From positions 1-64,000 of the forward strand of contig QBML01000017.1 in the NCBI GenBank assembly GCA_003242085.1: 64,000 bases of DNA. Direction: 5' to 3'. The position numbers were made by a program, and so were the translations under genes. This document shows, in pieces, positions 46,050 through 54,861 of the stretch (positions within the stretch are counted from its first letter, which is position 1; each line of letters starts with the position of its first letter). The stretch comes from Pseudanabaena frigida (GTDB taxonomy: Bacteria > Cyanobacteriota > Cyanobacteriia > Pseudanabaenales > Pseudanabaenaceae). The notes under the pieces were generated by a model, which was not told where the DNA came from, ran no database searches, and worked only from the letters and a program-made list of their open reading frames with translations.

Positions 46050-47264
46050 ATGATAAAAACAGTAGTACTTGTCGATCCTCGCTGGCAAGGACATCATCTA
46101 ACTTATATCAACCTATTCACACAAATTTTATTGCAGCAAAACTATCAAGTAGTTATTTTATGTCCCAAGCCTGATGAGGTGTATCAACTAATTCAGAAAG
46201 CTTTACCCGATAAAGTTTCTCAACTCAAAGTCGATCTGCTCAAAGAGGCAAAAATACCACCTCTAAAAATTGTAGGTATGGGAGCACTTTATCCCACATT
46301 ATCTCGATGGTATTTAACGGCGATCGCGATCGACAAGGTAAAGAAAAAATTCGACTTATGCCCCGATCTCATCTTCTTTAGTTGGTTAGATGGATACTTA
46401 TATCTGGGGAACTCGGCTTGGCTCTGCCTACTAATTTATAAATTAGTAGATCTATTTTTTGCATATCAATGGGTTGGGTTACTTTTTCATGTGCGTTCCG
46501 AAACCAATCATTTAAACAGTTCTTCCAATCAATCCGATCCATACAAAATACTGAGATCGCCAAAATGTCAGGCGATCGCAATTCTTGATGAACTAAGCAC
46601 TGACAGGATCGAAAAACTAGGTAAAAAAGTCGTCATATTTCCTGATATAGCCGATGATGCTCCTGCTGATTCAACCTATAGTGTTGTGCAAAAAATTAGA
46701 GAAAAAGCAAATGGGAGGCAAGTGATTGGATTGCTAGGTTATCTGGAAAAGCGCAAAGGAGTAATTTCTTTAATTGAAATTGCCAAACAATCTACTCAAA
46801 AACCTTGGTTTTTTCTATTTGCTGGAGTTCTATCAAAAAATACATTTTCATTAACTGAATCTGAAACGATCATTAAGTTTGCTGAATCTAATCCATCGAA
46901 CTGCTTTTTTTGGTTTGAAAGAATACCTCAAGAGTCACAATTTAATGCTCTAGTTAAGAAATGTGATGTGTTATATGCAGTGTATGAAAAATTTTCTAGC
47001 AGTAGTAATATTTTAACTAAAGCTGCTTTATTCGAGAAACTTGTATTAGTATCATCGGGTTATTGTATGGAAAGTAGAATTAAGGAGTTTAATTTAGGTA
47101 TGAGTGTAGATGAAGATGATTTAACTAACCAAATTAATGCTTTAGAGATACTCTTAGACAAAGAAGAATTTTACCAAAAAATAGGAGAACCTAAATTTAA
47201 AGAATACAGAGAACTACATTCAATTAATAGACTAAATAAAGTTTTCGCTAATATTTTAAAATAA
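46050..47264 (+). CDS. glycosyltransferase-like protein (GT-B fold)
   Basis: A 404-aa protein from ATG 46050 (MIKTVVLVDPRWQGHHLTY); the open frame extends 21 codons further upstream through repeat DNA, which I exclude. The GT-B fold is suggested by the N-terminal GHHLTY loop and the C-terminal VIGLLGYLEKRKGV, WFFLFAGVL and AALFEKLVLVSSG stretches, although the usual EPFG/E-x7-E motif is weak (VYEKFSSSSNILTKAALFEK). The sugar is unknown. First gene of a six-gene glycan cluster; spacing to the next gene is 17 bases. Confidence 0.7.
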   Translation: MIKTVVLVDPRWQGHHLTYINLFTQILLQQNYQVVILCPKPDEVYQLIQKALPDKVSQLKVDLLKEAKIPPLKIVGMGALYPTLSRWYLTAIAIDKVKKKFDLCPDLIFFSWLDGYLYLGNSAWLCLLIYKLVDLFFAYQWVGLLFHVRSETNHLNSSSNQSDPYKILRSPKCQAIAILDELSTDRIEKLGKKVVIFPDIADDAPADSTYSVVQKIREKANGRQVIGLLGYLEKRKGVISLIEIAKQSTQKPWFFLFAGVLSKNTFSLTESETIIKFAESNPSNCFFWFERIPQESQFNALVKKCDVLYAVYEKFSSSSNILTKAALFEKLVLVSSGYCMESRIKEFNLGMSVDEDDLTNQINALEILLDKEEFYQKIGEPKFKEYRELHSINRLNKVFANILK

Positions 47265-47281
47265 TTTTCTTTGAAATAACT

Positions 47282-47965
47282 ATGAATCCTAAATTCGATC
47301 CTTTCTCGATCTTAAGCCAATATCCTCGAAGACATCCTATTAGGCTAGCTTTTTTATTGCAGCTTAAAATCATTGAATATATATCTAGAATAAATTTTGA
47401 TAAATACGCACTACCTCAAAAGACTATTCCTAATCTTTTATCTATTCCCGATGCTGACTATCTTAGTACGGCAGTTACGCCAATACAAATGCAATATTTA
47501 CTAACGGGTTTAGAAATTACTGAAAATCTAGAAGGTAGCGTTGTCGTTGAAATTGGTTGCTATCGTGGTGCAACGACACAAGTAATTGCGAAACATACAA
47601 ATCGTAAAGTAATTGCGATCGATCCTTATATTGGCTACGGTGGTGGAAAAGAAGATTTTCAAGAGTTTCGTGAAAAGACAAAAATGCAGTCAAATATTAT
47701 TCATAAACCTTGCTCTTCGGGAGAAGCCGCAAAAAATTGGGAATATGAAAATGTAAGTTTTATATTTATTGATGCAGTGCACGATTATTTAAATACATCC
47801 TTTGATATTCAAACTTGGTTGCCTAAACTGATGCATGGAGGAATTTTAGCTTTACATGATACCGATCAGTTGTGTTTTGCAGGTACGAGAAAAGCTGTAT
47901 TTGAGCTTAAAAATCAGCTAAGTCTTTTTGCGCATATTGATAACTTAGTGCTATTTAAGAAGTAG
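47282..47965 (+). CDS. class I SAM-dependent methyltransferase
   Basis: A 227-aa methyltransferase of the type found in glycan clusters. The SAM motif VVEIGCYRGATTQVI (about 82-96) is followed by VIAIDPYIGYGG, VSFIFIDAVHDY (about 158-169) and GGILALHDTD. It resembles Methyltransf_24. It probably methylates a sugar in the product of the cluster. Co-directional with both neighbours at 17 and 22 bases. Confidence 0.8.
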   Translation: MNPKFDPFSILSQYPRRHPIRLAFLLQLKIIEYISRINFDKYALPQKTIPNLLSIPDADYLSTAVTPIQMQYLLTGLEITENLEGSVVVEIGCYRGATTQVIAKHTNRKVIAIDPYIGYGGGKEDFQEFREKTKMQSNIIHKPCSSGEAAKNWEYENVSFIFIDAVHDYLNTSFDIQTWLPKLMHGGILALHDTDQLCFAGTRKAVFELKNQLSLFAHIDNLVLFKK

Positions 47966-47987
47966 ATACCTATAAAGATATTGATTT

Positions 47988-48923
47988 ATGGATAGCCAAA
48001 ATAAACTTGCAAGTATTTTAATTAATAACTATAACTATGCTCAGTTCGTGGGACAAGCTATTGAGAGCGCTTTAAATCAAACCTATAAGAATATTGAAGT
48101 TATTGTTGTTGATGATGGTTCCACAGATAACTCTAGATCGGTAATTGAGAGCTTTGGCGATCGCATTAAAGCTATATATAAAGAAAATGCTGGACAAGCA
48201 TCAGCTTTTAATGCAGGATTTGCAGCTAACCAAGGTGAATTTATCTTTATTTTAGATGCTGATGATTTATTTCTTTCCCATAAAGTCGAAAAAATCATTC
48301 AAGAATTTCAAGACAATCCTAAAGCTAACTGGCTATTTCATGAATTAAGTTACATCGATCGATTAGGAGATAGCATTAATATAAATAAAGACTCTGCTGT
48401 GCTCAATTTTGAATTAATCGATCTACAGGAAACACTTAGAAAAGGTAAGAAATTTAATTACTCTATTCCTTGTGGGCTATGCTTTAGAAGAAGTTTGTTA
48501 AATCAAATTTTACCAATGCCTCAGGCAAGTAATATAGTTCTCAGCGATAATTATCTTAAGTTTGCTTCATTAGCTTTATCTGCGGGAATTCTCTGGAATG
48601 AGCATTTGGCATTTCAGAGAATTCATCAATCAAATCATTTTACTTTTCGTGATGACGTTCAAGTCAAAGCATCGGAGATTGGATTGATGACGGGATATTA
48701 CCTAAGAGAGCAGTTTCCTGCGATCGCTTTATTTGCGGATAAGGTATTCGCTAAGGGGCTAGGTGAATTAATCGCAGAACTTGGCTGGAAACAAGCTTTT
48801 AAAATCCCTGAAGCTTCTCAATACTTCAAAAACTTTTGGTCTATCCAAGATCGTCTAAAATATTTTCCTCGGATTGGATTTCATTGTTTGCGGACTCAAC
48901 TAGCAAAACATAAAAGAAAATAG
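47988..48923 (+). CDS. glycosyltransferase family 2
   Basis: A 311-aa GT-A fold glycosyltransferase. The nucleotide-binding start SILINNYNYAQFVGQAIESA, VIVVDDGSTDNS (about 39-50), NAGQASAFNAGF and the metal-binding LDADD (about 89-93) are all present. It adds a sugar from a nucleotide donor; acceptor unknown. Inside the cluster, 22 and 13 bases from its neighbours. Confidence 0.9.
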   Translation: MDSQNKLASILINNYNYAQFVGQAIESALNQTYKNIEVIVVDDGSTDNSRSVIESFGDRIKAIYKENAGQASAFNAGFAANQGEFIFILDADDLFLSHKVEKIIQEFQDNPKANWLFHELSYIDRLGDSININKDSAVLNFELIDLQETLRKGKKFNYSIPCGLCFRRSLLNQILPMPQASNIVLSDNYLKFASLALSAGILWNEHLAFQRIHQSNHFTFRDDVQVKASEIGLMTGYYLREQFPAIALFADKVFAKGLGELIAELGWKQAFKIPEASQYFKNFWSIQDRLKYFPRIGFHCLRTQLAKHKRK

Positions 48924-48936
48924 ATGGTGATTTAAA

Positions 48937-50097
48937 ATGAGTCAGAATGTTCTGATTTATCGTGATTTGTTACTTCCATATTCTGAGACTTTTATCCCAT
49001 CACAGGTTGCGGCACTTTCAAGATATACAGGATTTTATGCGGGAACCCTCAAAAGTACAGAAGTAAATAGATTAATTCCTCAAGATAAGGAAATTAACTT
49101 AGTCGATCTCCATAATTCTGCAACTTTAAACCGACTATTATTCAAGGTATTTGGCTATCTTGATGCTAACTGGCTAAAAGTGATCGCCCAACAGCAACCA
49201 TCTCTCATTCATGCTCATTTTGGCCCTGATGGTTTGTGGAGTCTCCCAATTTCTAGGCATTTAAATATTCCACTAATAGTTACTTTTCATGGATATGATG
49301 CAATTTTGACGGAGCAAAGTTTGAATTTGCCTAGCTTGTCTTTTAGGCTTTATTTAAAACGTCGTCAGCAACTTTTGAGTGAAGCTAGTTCGTGCATTGC
49401 TGTCTCTCAATTTATACGTGAAAATCTAATTAAAATCGGATGTCCTAGTAATAAAATTATCGTTCATTATATTGGCATAGATACAAATAAGTTTTATCCA
49501 GAATTCACTGTGTTACGACAACCTATAGTGCTTTTTGTCGCTCGATTAGTTGAATTTAAAGGATGTGAATATTTGATTAGAGCTATGCAGATTGTTCAAG
49601 CAATTATGCCTGATGCCGAACTAGTAGTTATTGGAGATGGTCATTTAAGAAATAGTCTCGAGCTACAGGCTCAGCAAAGTTTAAAAAAATATCGTTTTTT
49701 AGGTGTACATCCTCCAGAAGTTGTCAGAGATTGGATGCGGCGATCGCAAGTATTTTGTGTTCCTAGTATTACTGAACCCTCTGGACTTACTGAAGCTTTT
49801 GGTATGGTATTTGCAGAAGCGCAAGCGATGGGATTACCAGTAGTTAGTTTTAAAACAGGTGGAATTCCTGAAGTAGTTGCCCATGAAGAGACAGGATTGC
49901 TGGCAAAGGAGGGTAATGTAGAAGAATTGTCAGCATATATTATCAAAATATTAGAAGATTCCCTAATATGGAGACGCTTTAGTGAAAATGGTATTTCTAG
50001 AGTAAATAGTCTATTTAATTTGTATAAACAAACTCGTCAACTAGAAAATATTTATGATGATGTATTGGCTGAATTCTCTGCAAAGCATCATATCTGA
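48937..50097 (+). CDS. glycosyltransferase family 4
   Basis: A 386-aa retaining GT-B enzyme. SETFIPSQV near the start and ARLVEFKGCEYLIRAM in the donor half lead to the diagnostic SGLTEAFGMVFAEAQAMGLP (E-x7-E, about 282-301) and GGIPEVV. Four bases separate its stop from the next start, so translation is probably coupled. Confidence 0.92.
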   Translation: MSQNVLIYRDLLLPYSETFIPSQVAALSRYTGFYAGTLKSTEVNRLIPQDKEINLVDLHNSATLNRLLFKVFGYLDANWLKVIAQQQPSLIHAHFGPDGLWSLPISRHLNIPLIVTFHGYDAILTEQSLNLPSLSFRLYLKRRQQLLSEASSCIAVSQFIRENLIKIGCPSNKIIVHYIGIDTNKFYPEFTVLRQPIVLFVARLVEFKGCEYLIRAMQIVQAIMPDAELVVIGDGHLRNSLELQAQQSLKKYRFLGVHPPEVVRDWMRRSQVFCVPSITEPSGLTEAFGMVFAEAQAMGLPVVSFKTGGIPEVVAHEETGLLAKEGNVEELSAYIIKILEDSLIWRRFSENGISRVNSLFNLYKQTRQLENIYDDVLAEFSAKHHI

Positions 50098-50100
50098 GCA

Positions 50101-50973
50101 ATGGAGAACTTAAATTATATGCAATCAGAAACTTGCCCTATCTGTAAAAGTCTTCACTTTCAGATTCGATATAATCTGGATAAAGGACAACTTTCAACCT
50201 GTCAAAAATGTAAAACTGTACTTTTTTTCCCAAGACCAACACTAGAAGAGTTAGCAGAATATTATAGACAGCCAATTTATCGTAGTGCCTATACAAGTAG
50301 TGTAATGGCTGAGCAAGAGTTCTCAAAGGCAAGATATTCTCAACTATGTGATGTTCTTAAAAAGTATGTCCCTTCTATTTTAAGTAAATCTGATAAAAGT
50401 TTATTAGATATTGGTTGTGGTAATGGAGATTTGATTAAGGTAGCAGCTAAGAAGGGATGGAAATCTTTTGGGACAGAGCTATATGATGAGAACTCAATAG
50501 GAAATTCTCAAAATAGAGATAACTCAGATATAAAGATTTATACAGGCGAACTTTTATCGTTAAATCTGCCAGCAAACTCGTTTGACTTGATTACGATCTA
50601 TCATGTAATCGAGCATTTAATATCGCCTATAGAAACACTATCAGAAATTTATCGTTTGCTAAAGCCTTCTGGTGTTGCTTTAATTGAAACTCCAAATATA
50701 GGTGGGATAGGCTCGATCGTAAAAGGGAAACAATGGTCACATATTATTCCTCCAGAGCATATTACTTACTTCAACCCTTCCGCCCTTAGATTTGCTGTTT
50801 TAAAGGCACAATTTCCAAAAACTGAAGTATTTACAATATCTCCTCAAGTTATTGATAGTGCCTCTAATTTAGTTGAGCCTTTTCAATCAATCCTCAAGGG
50901 AATATATGCGATCGCACCAAGGTTTAACTTAGGAGCTACGTTACAAGCCTTAGCCTTTAAGAGTTCATCATGA
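50101..50973 (+). CDS. SAM-dependent methyltransferase with N-terminal zinc ribbon
   Basis: A 290-aa protein. A four-cysteine zinc ribbon (CPIC...CQKC, about 12-41) is followed by a class I methyltransferase domain with LLDIGCGNGDLI (about 101-112), YHVIEHLISP and ALIETPN. This layout is shared with C-methyltransferases acting on keto-deoxy sugars and with many unassigned glycan genes. It overlaps the next gene by four bases (ATGA). Confidence 0.85.
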   Translation: MENLNYMQSETCPICKSLHFQIRYNLDKGQLSTCQKCKTVLFFPRPTLEELAEYYRQPIYRSAYTSSVMAEQEFSKARYSQLCDVLKKYVPSILSKSDKSLLDIGCGNGDLIKVAAKKGWKSFGTELYDENSIGNSQNRDNSDIKIYTGELLSLNLPANSFDLITIYHVIEHLISPIETLSEIYRLLKPSGVALIETPNIGGIGSIVKGKQWSHIIPPEHITYFNPSALRFAVLKAQFPKTEVFTISPQVIDSASNLVEPFQSILKGIYAIAPRFNLGATLQALAFKSSS

Positions 50974-52145
50974 AAATTGGAATTAATAGTTTATTTCTTA
51001 AACCGAGCCAAGTTGGGGGTGCGGAATTTGTATTAAAAGGCTTATTAGTAGGCTTAGCACTAAATAAAGATATAGATTTATATATCTTTATTAGCGATAA
51101 GCTTATAAGTTGGTTAAATGAATTAATTGCGTCACTAAATCTAAACTTAGCTGATAGATTAAACATTATTCCTATTGCAATAATCGGTAACCGCTTTGTT
51201 AGCGAAGCTTTTCAATTGCCGATTATCATAAATCGATATCAGCTTGATGGTTTGATTAATACTAATTACTTCACTCCTTGGCGATCGCTGCTTAAATCTC
51301 CATGTGCAACAATTATTTACGATCTTAATTATTTGCACTTCCCCGATCTGTTTTCTTGGTATAAGAAATTGTGGTTGCGATTGGCTCATCAGATGACATT
51401 GGCTAATGCAGATATAACTGTAACGATTTCTGAATTTGTTAAACAAGATATTCAAAAAAGATATAAATCCAATCAGTTACCTGTAGTAATTTACACTCCA
51501 ATTTTGTGGAGTAGATTAGATATCTTGAACTTTGGCGAATGGAGTAGTGAGTTTTCTAAAATAGATATATCAATAAGCGATCGACCATTTATTCTTTCTG
51601 TCGCTAATCACTATCAACATAAAAATCTTTCTACTTTAGTTAAAGCATTTCATAAACTACCTAGTAGTTTAAATGAAGTAAAACTAGTTTTAGTCGGACA
51701 ATTGCCTAATTCTCTTGTGGGGATGCGTCGCGATCGCTGTGATGATATTCCACAATTAGTGAGGGATTTAGGATTAGAAAATCGAGTTTATGTGACAGGC
51801 TATATTAGCGATCGCGAGTTGGCTTGGTATTATCATCATGCGGCTTTATTCGCTTTCCCATCGGTATTTGAAGGTTTTGGGATGCCCCCTGTAGAAGCTT
51901 TAGGGATGGGTTTGCCAGTTTTGACGACAAAATGCACGGCAATCCCAGAAGTAACGATGAATTTGGCTGAATATGTTGAAAATCCTCTGGATGTGGACGA
52001 GTGGTGCGATCGCCTCACAACGATGCTTAGCGATCGCGATAAGTATTTACCAACTCAAGCTGAAGTTCAACAAATTAGACAAACTTACGAACCTGTTGCG
52101 ATCGCCAAAAAATATATAGAAGTATTCCGCAATATCAAAAATTAA
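50970..52145 (+). CDS. glycosyltransferase family 4
   Basis: A 391-aa GT4 enzyme, last of the cluster. GGAEFVLKGL near the start, HYQHKNLSTLVKAFHKL in the donor half, and the E-x7-E motif PSVFEGFGMPPVEALGMGLP (about 293-312) are clear. WbaZ/mannosyltransferase-type enzymes share this pattern. Overlaps the zinc-ribbon methyltransferase gene. Confidence 0.92.
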   Translation: MKIGINSLFLKPSQVGGAEFVLKGLLVGLALNKDIDLYIFISDKLISWLNELIASLNLNLADRLNIIPIAIIGNRFVSEAFQLPIIINRYQLDGLINTNYFTPWRSLLKSPCATIIYDLNYLHFPDLFSWYKKLWLRLAHQMTLANADITVTISEFVKQDIQKRYKSNQLPVVIYTPILWSRLDILNFGEWSSEFSKIDISISDRPFILSVANHYQHKNLSTLVKAFHKLPSSLNEVKLVLVGQLPNSLVGMRRDRCDDIPQLVRDLGLENRVYVTGYISDRELAWYYHHAALFAFPSVFEGFGMPPVEALGMGLPVLTTKCTAIPEVTMNLAEYVENPLDVDEWCDRLTTMLSDRDKYLPTQAEVQQIRQTYEPVAIAKKYIEVFRNIKN

Positions 52146-52169
52146 GAAGATCGAGATAGATGTGTATTT

Positions 52170-52291
52170 CTATTCATAAGAGATACCAAGCGATCGCATT
52201 TTTTCTTGTAACTCCTTTAGCCTAGTCTCAGCTTGTTCTGCAAAGAAATGGCTCGCTTCCCTTTTAGGGGTGTGCAATTTAATAAGGAACT
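52170..52291 (-). pseudogene. 3' remnant of a truncated gene, possibly Uma2-type
   Basis: On the minus strand an open frame runs from the edge of a hairpin repeat to TAG at 52170-52172. It reads, in part, REASHFFAEQAETRLKELQE and ends KMRSLGISYE. The coiled, charged tail ending in LGI resembles the tail of the Uma2-family protein at 58.3-59.2 kb (LAERLRALGIDPD). An in-frame stop lies in the hairpin at 52281-52341, so the gene looks cut off there. Family assignment is tentative. Confidence 0.4.
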
Positions 52292-52341
52292 AATTTTTGA
52301 TGGCGCAGCGTCGCCACGCCATCAAAAATTGGTTCCTTATT
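52281..52341. repeat. class B-like long hairpin
   Basis: AATAAGGAAC then ATTTTTGATGGCG pair with their complements across 52281-52341 (one G-T pair), apex GCAGCGTCGCCAC. The stem is about 25 bp. It lies 15 bases beyond the stop of the CobT-like gene and can terminate it, and it appears to interrupt an older reading frame. Confidence 0.82.
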
Positions 52342-52355
52342 TTACGGCGAAGCCC

Positions 52356-53423
52356 TTACTTATTGAGATACTGCGCTTCGATCGCACTCAACAATTTCTC
52401 CTGAGTCCAATTTTGATATAAGTGTGCGGCGATCGCTGCACCACCCGCACCAACACCTTCTTTGACAAAACCTTGTTCGTAAGCTTGCAATTGTGGAAAC
52501 TTAGACTTGGCAAAACTTAGCTGTGTGGCAAGTAATGGCACATCGCGCACGGCCAAAGCTAAATCGACAGTATTACTTGTGGGATCTTCCGCAACCCATC
52601 GAGTTGTGCCAACGGCGATCGCGTCAGGATTCCATGTGAGATTTTTGTATATGGCGATCGCTCTGGCTAAAGCATATACCGCTAGCATCTGCGTTCCCCC
52701 TGCTAGTAATACGCCACTATGACGACTAGCCGCGATCGCCATTCCCGCTACTGCGATTTGCATCGGATCGCCCACTGCTGCCACAATTTCAAAGGGTGTC
52801 GCTTGTCGATCTAGGTTCTGTAATCCTGTCTGTACGATTTCCCATTTTTGAGCATGGTTACAGGTGGAATGCGAGCTATTCACCTTATCTTTAGCATCGA
52901 TTCCTAACGCTGTGAGAACGGCTAAAGCTGTGGTCGTGCCGCCGACAACACATTCACTGAGGATTACATAGGCTCCTGCTTGCGCTAGTTTCTCACCCCA
53001 TACTAAGCCCTGTACGAATAGTTGCAATACTGTTTCAATCGGTAAAGCCTTGCCTGTACTCAAGCATTTTGCGGGCTTTCCGCCAAGATTAAGCGCTTCC
53101 ACTGTTGGCGCGATCGCTAAGCCAGCATCAAAAATAAAAAGTGGTAATTCTTGCTCTGCCACGACTGCACGAGAAATTAATACAGGCGATGCACCAGCGA
53201 CTAGGGGTGGCAATGGAAAGTTTGGATTTGTACCTGTTGCCAGAAATTCGGCATCAGCGATCGCTGTATATTTGCGATCTTCAGGAGTTGCCCCTGCTGC
53301 GGAAATATTGGGAATTAATCCTGTTTCTGTAAACCCCAACACACAAGCAAATACTGCGCGTTTTCCACGATAGGTTTTGAGCCAAGCTTTGGCTTTTTTG
53401 CGTTGTGTGTAGGTTTTGATCAT
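52356..53423 (-). CDS. CobT-like nicotinate-nucleotide phosphoribosyltransferase family protein
   Basis: A 355-aa protein of the UPF0284/TIGR00303 family, related to CobT (nicotinate-nucleotide:dimethylbenzimidazole phosphoribosyltransferase). Visible hallmarks are GLIPNISAAGATPEDRKYTA, AYVILSECVVGGTTTALAVL and GDPMQIAVAGMA. A role in lower-ligand activation of cobamides is inferred; cyanobacteria mostly make pseudocobalamin, and the substrate may be adenine or unknown. Gene stands alone on the strand with DUF2256 35 bases upstream. Confidence 0.85.
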   Translation of the reverse strand: MIKTYTQRKKAKAWLKTYRGKRAVFACVLGFTETGLIPNISAAGATPEDRKYTAIADAEFLATGTNPNFPLPPLVAGASPVLISRAVVAEQELPLFIFDAGLAIAPTVEALNLGGKPAKCLSTGKALPIETVLQLFVQGLVWGEKLAQAGAYVILSECVVGGTTTALAVLTALGIDAKDKVNSSHSTCNHAQKWEIVQTGLQNLDRQATPFEIVAAVGDPMQIAVAGMAIAASRHSGVLLAGGTQMLAVYALARAIAIYKNLTWNPDAIAVGTTRWVAEDPTSNTVDLALAVRDVPLLATQLSFAKSKFPQLQAYEQGFVKEGVGAGGAAIAAHLYQNWTQEKLLSAIEAQYLNK

Positions 53424-53458
53424 TAGTCTTTTATAGCAAAAGGTTTGCTTAGTAAACC

Positions 53459-53608
53459 TTAACTATTACTTTTTTGTTGACGACAGCGATCGCTACAATA
53501 TTTCACTTCATCCCAGCACCTTTCCCATTTTTTGCGCCATGAGAAAGGCTTACCGCACACTACACAGTCTTTGCTGGGTAAAAAAGATTTATTACCTTTG
53601 TGAGCCAT
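53459..53608 (-). CDS. DUF2256 small zinc-ribbon protein
   Basis: A 49-aa ORF beginning [20 protein letters not shown] and continuing [20 protein letters not shown], ending with CR and a polar tail. This is the DUF2256 signature, with CxxC and CxxxC zinc-ligand pairs. Function unknown; in other bacteria it is often near DNA-photolyase genes, not seen here. It probably shares a transcript with the CobT-like gene downstream. Confidence 0.82.
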   Translation of the reverse strand: MAHKGNKSFLPSKDCVVCGKPFSWRKKWERCWDEVKYCSDRCRQQKSNS

Positions 53609-53695
53609 ATTTAAAAAATTTCATAAATGTGTCATGGCATCAACTTTTCTCAACCAACGAGGAAATCTCTATACTATAGCAATGAAATAAATAAC

Positions 53696-53769
53696 TAGGA
53701 CAAATCAAAACCCAAAATACAAGTGGCGACGCAAAGCGCCGCCACTTGTATTTTGGGTTTTATGTCCTA
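53696..53769. repeat. class B hairpin repeat with paired outer ends
   Basis: TAGGACAAATCAAAACCCAA... and ...TTGGGTTTTATGTCCTA pair along the full length, with apex GGCGACGC-AAA-GCGCCGCC (one mismatch). The outer GGACA/TGTCC match defines the element's ends. Confidence 0.88.
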
Positions 53770-53869
53770 AGCAACCCTTTCATTTCTATAGAAAATATTC
53801 TGTCAGTTGTGGATAGCCAGCAATAATAGCGATCGCTAAATCCAGCATAACTCCAGCCAAACACCGCGA

Positions 53870-54433
53870 ATGACTAACTTAAATCGAGATGAATTGACTG
53901 GACTAAAAAATCGAAAACTCTTACAAAATTGCTTTGATGAATACACTGGAGATAGCTCGCACTTTGGATTAATCTTAATTGATGTGGATGGGTTGATCTA
54001 TTTCAACGATTACTATGGTCATGCTGAAGGTGATGAGAAGCTAAAACAAATTGCTGAGTTAATCTGTCAAAATGTGCCAAGTAGCGTTGATGTTTTTCGA
54101 TCTGGGGGAGATGAATTTGCGATTCTTCTTAACAATTTGAACATGGCAGAAGTTATCTCATTAGCAATGCAAATTTGTAAAACTGTTAATCAGAATTTTG
54201 CTCATATGCCACCATTACGAAGATTCTATTGGATGCGCGATCGCAGTTGTTTAGAGGTTCATTATCCATTAACAGTATCTTGTGGGGTTGCTTTTTATCC
54301 AGAAGATGGCATCAATTATAAAGATTTGAATAAAGCTGTAGATGAAGCATTATTCAGAGCAGGAAAAACCTTGTTTGGGGGTGTTGTAGGTTTAGCAAGG
54401 AATGGCTATGAATATTGTTCTTTACCTTTTTAG
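53870..54433 (+). CDS. stand-alone GGDEF diguanylate cyclase
   Basis: A 187-aa GGDEF domain without a sensor domain. DELTGLKNR at the start, LIDVDGLIYFNDYYGHAEGD (about 37-56) and the intact active-site SGGDEF (79-83) predict synthesis of cyclic di-GMP. The RxxD inhibitory site is absent from the usual position. An insertion (about 112-135, PPLRRFYWMRDR) is unusual. It is bracketed by two class B hairpins. Confidence 0.85.
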   Translation: MTNLNRDELTGLKNRKLLQNCFDEYTGDSSHFGLILIDVDGLIYFNDYYGHAEGDEKLKQIAELICQNVPSSVDVFRSGGDEFAILLNNLNMAEVISLAMQICKTVNQNFAHMPPLRRFYWMRDRSCLEVHYPLTVSCGVAFYPEDGINYKDLNKAVDEALFRAGKTLFGGVVGLARNGYEYCSLPF

Positions 54434-54534
54434 CTTTTATATCTTCAGGGGCACAACCATAGACTCATCAATTGTTCTGTTGTCAGAGTAAAAAGCTCTT
54501 AAAGTGATCAACCTATAACAATAAAAATTAGCTT

Positions 54535-54606
54535 AGAACATAAAACCCAAACAAGTAGAGGCGGCGCGAAGCGCCGCCTCTACTTGTTTGGGTTTTGATT
54601 TATCCT
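54535..54606. repeat. class B hairpin repeat (26-bp perfect stem)
   Basis: AAAACCCAAACAAGTAGAGG continuing to GCGGCGC (54542-54567), loop GAA, and the exact complement (54571-54596). The outer TAGAACA and TTTATCCTA are partly paired. Compared with 53696-53769 the middle of the arm is changed on both sides. Confidence 0.9.
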
Positions 54607-54639
54607 AGCTCCCTCTTTCATTGCTATAGGTTGAGATTG

Positions 54640-54861
54640 TTAAGAATTTTGACTTTGGATTAGAGTGACTTTCTGTTCGGCTTTTTCCAGATATTCACGG
54701 CAATATTGCGATCGCTTCATTCCTTCTTCATAGAGAGCCAACATTTCATCTAAGGCGGCTTCGCCATCATCGAGAATTTCGACGATTTCTTCTAAACGCT
54801 GTAATTGTTCTTCAAAGGATAAATCTTGTAGATTCTTATGGATATTATTCAGGTCGGTCAT
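54640..54861 (-). CDS. xseB: exodeoxyribonuclease VII small subunit
   Basis: A 73-aa helical small subunit of exonuclease VII, which with XseA degrades single-stranded DNA. LSFEEQLQRLEEIVEILDDG and ALYEEGMKRSQYCREYLEKA are diagnostic. Its start overlaps the end of xseA by 17 bases, so they are coupled. Confidence 0.94.
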   Translation of the reverse strand: MTDLNNIHKNLQDLSFEEQLQRLEEIVEILDDGEAALDEMLALYEEGMKRSQYCREYLEKAEQKVTLIQSQNS

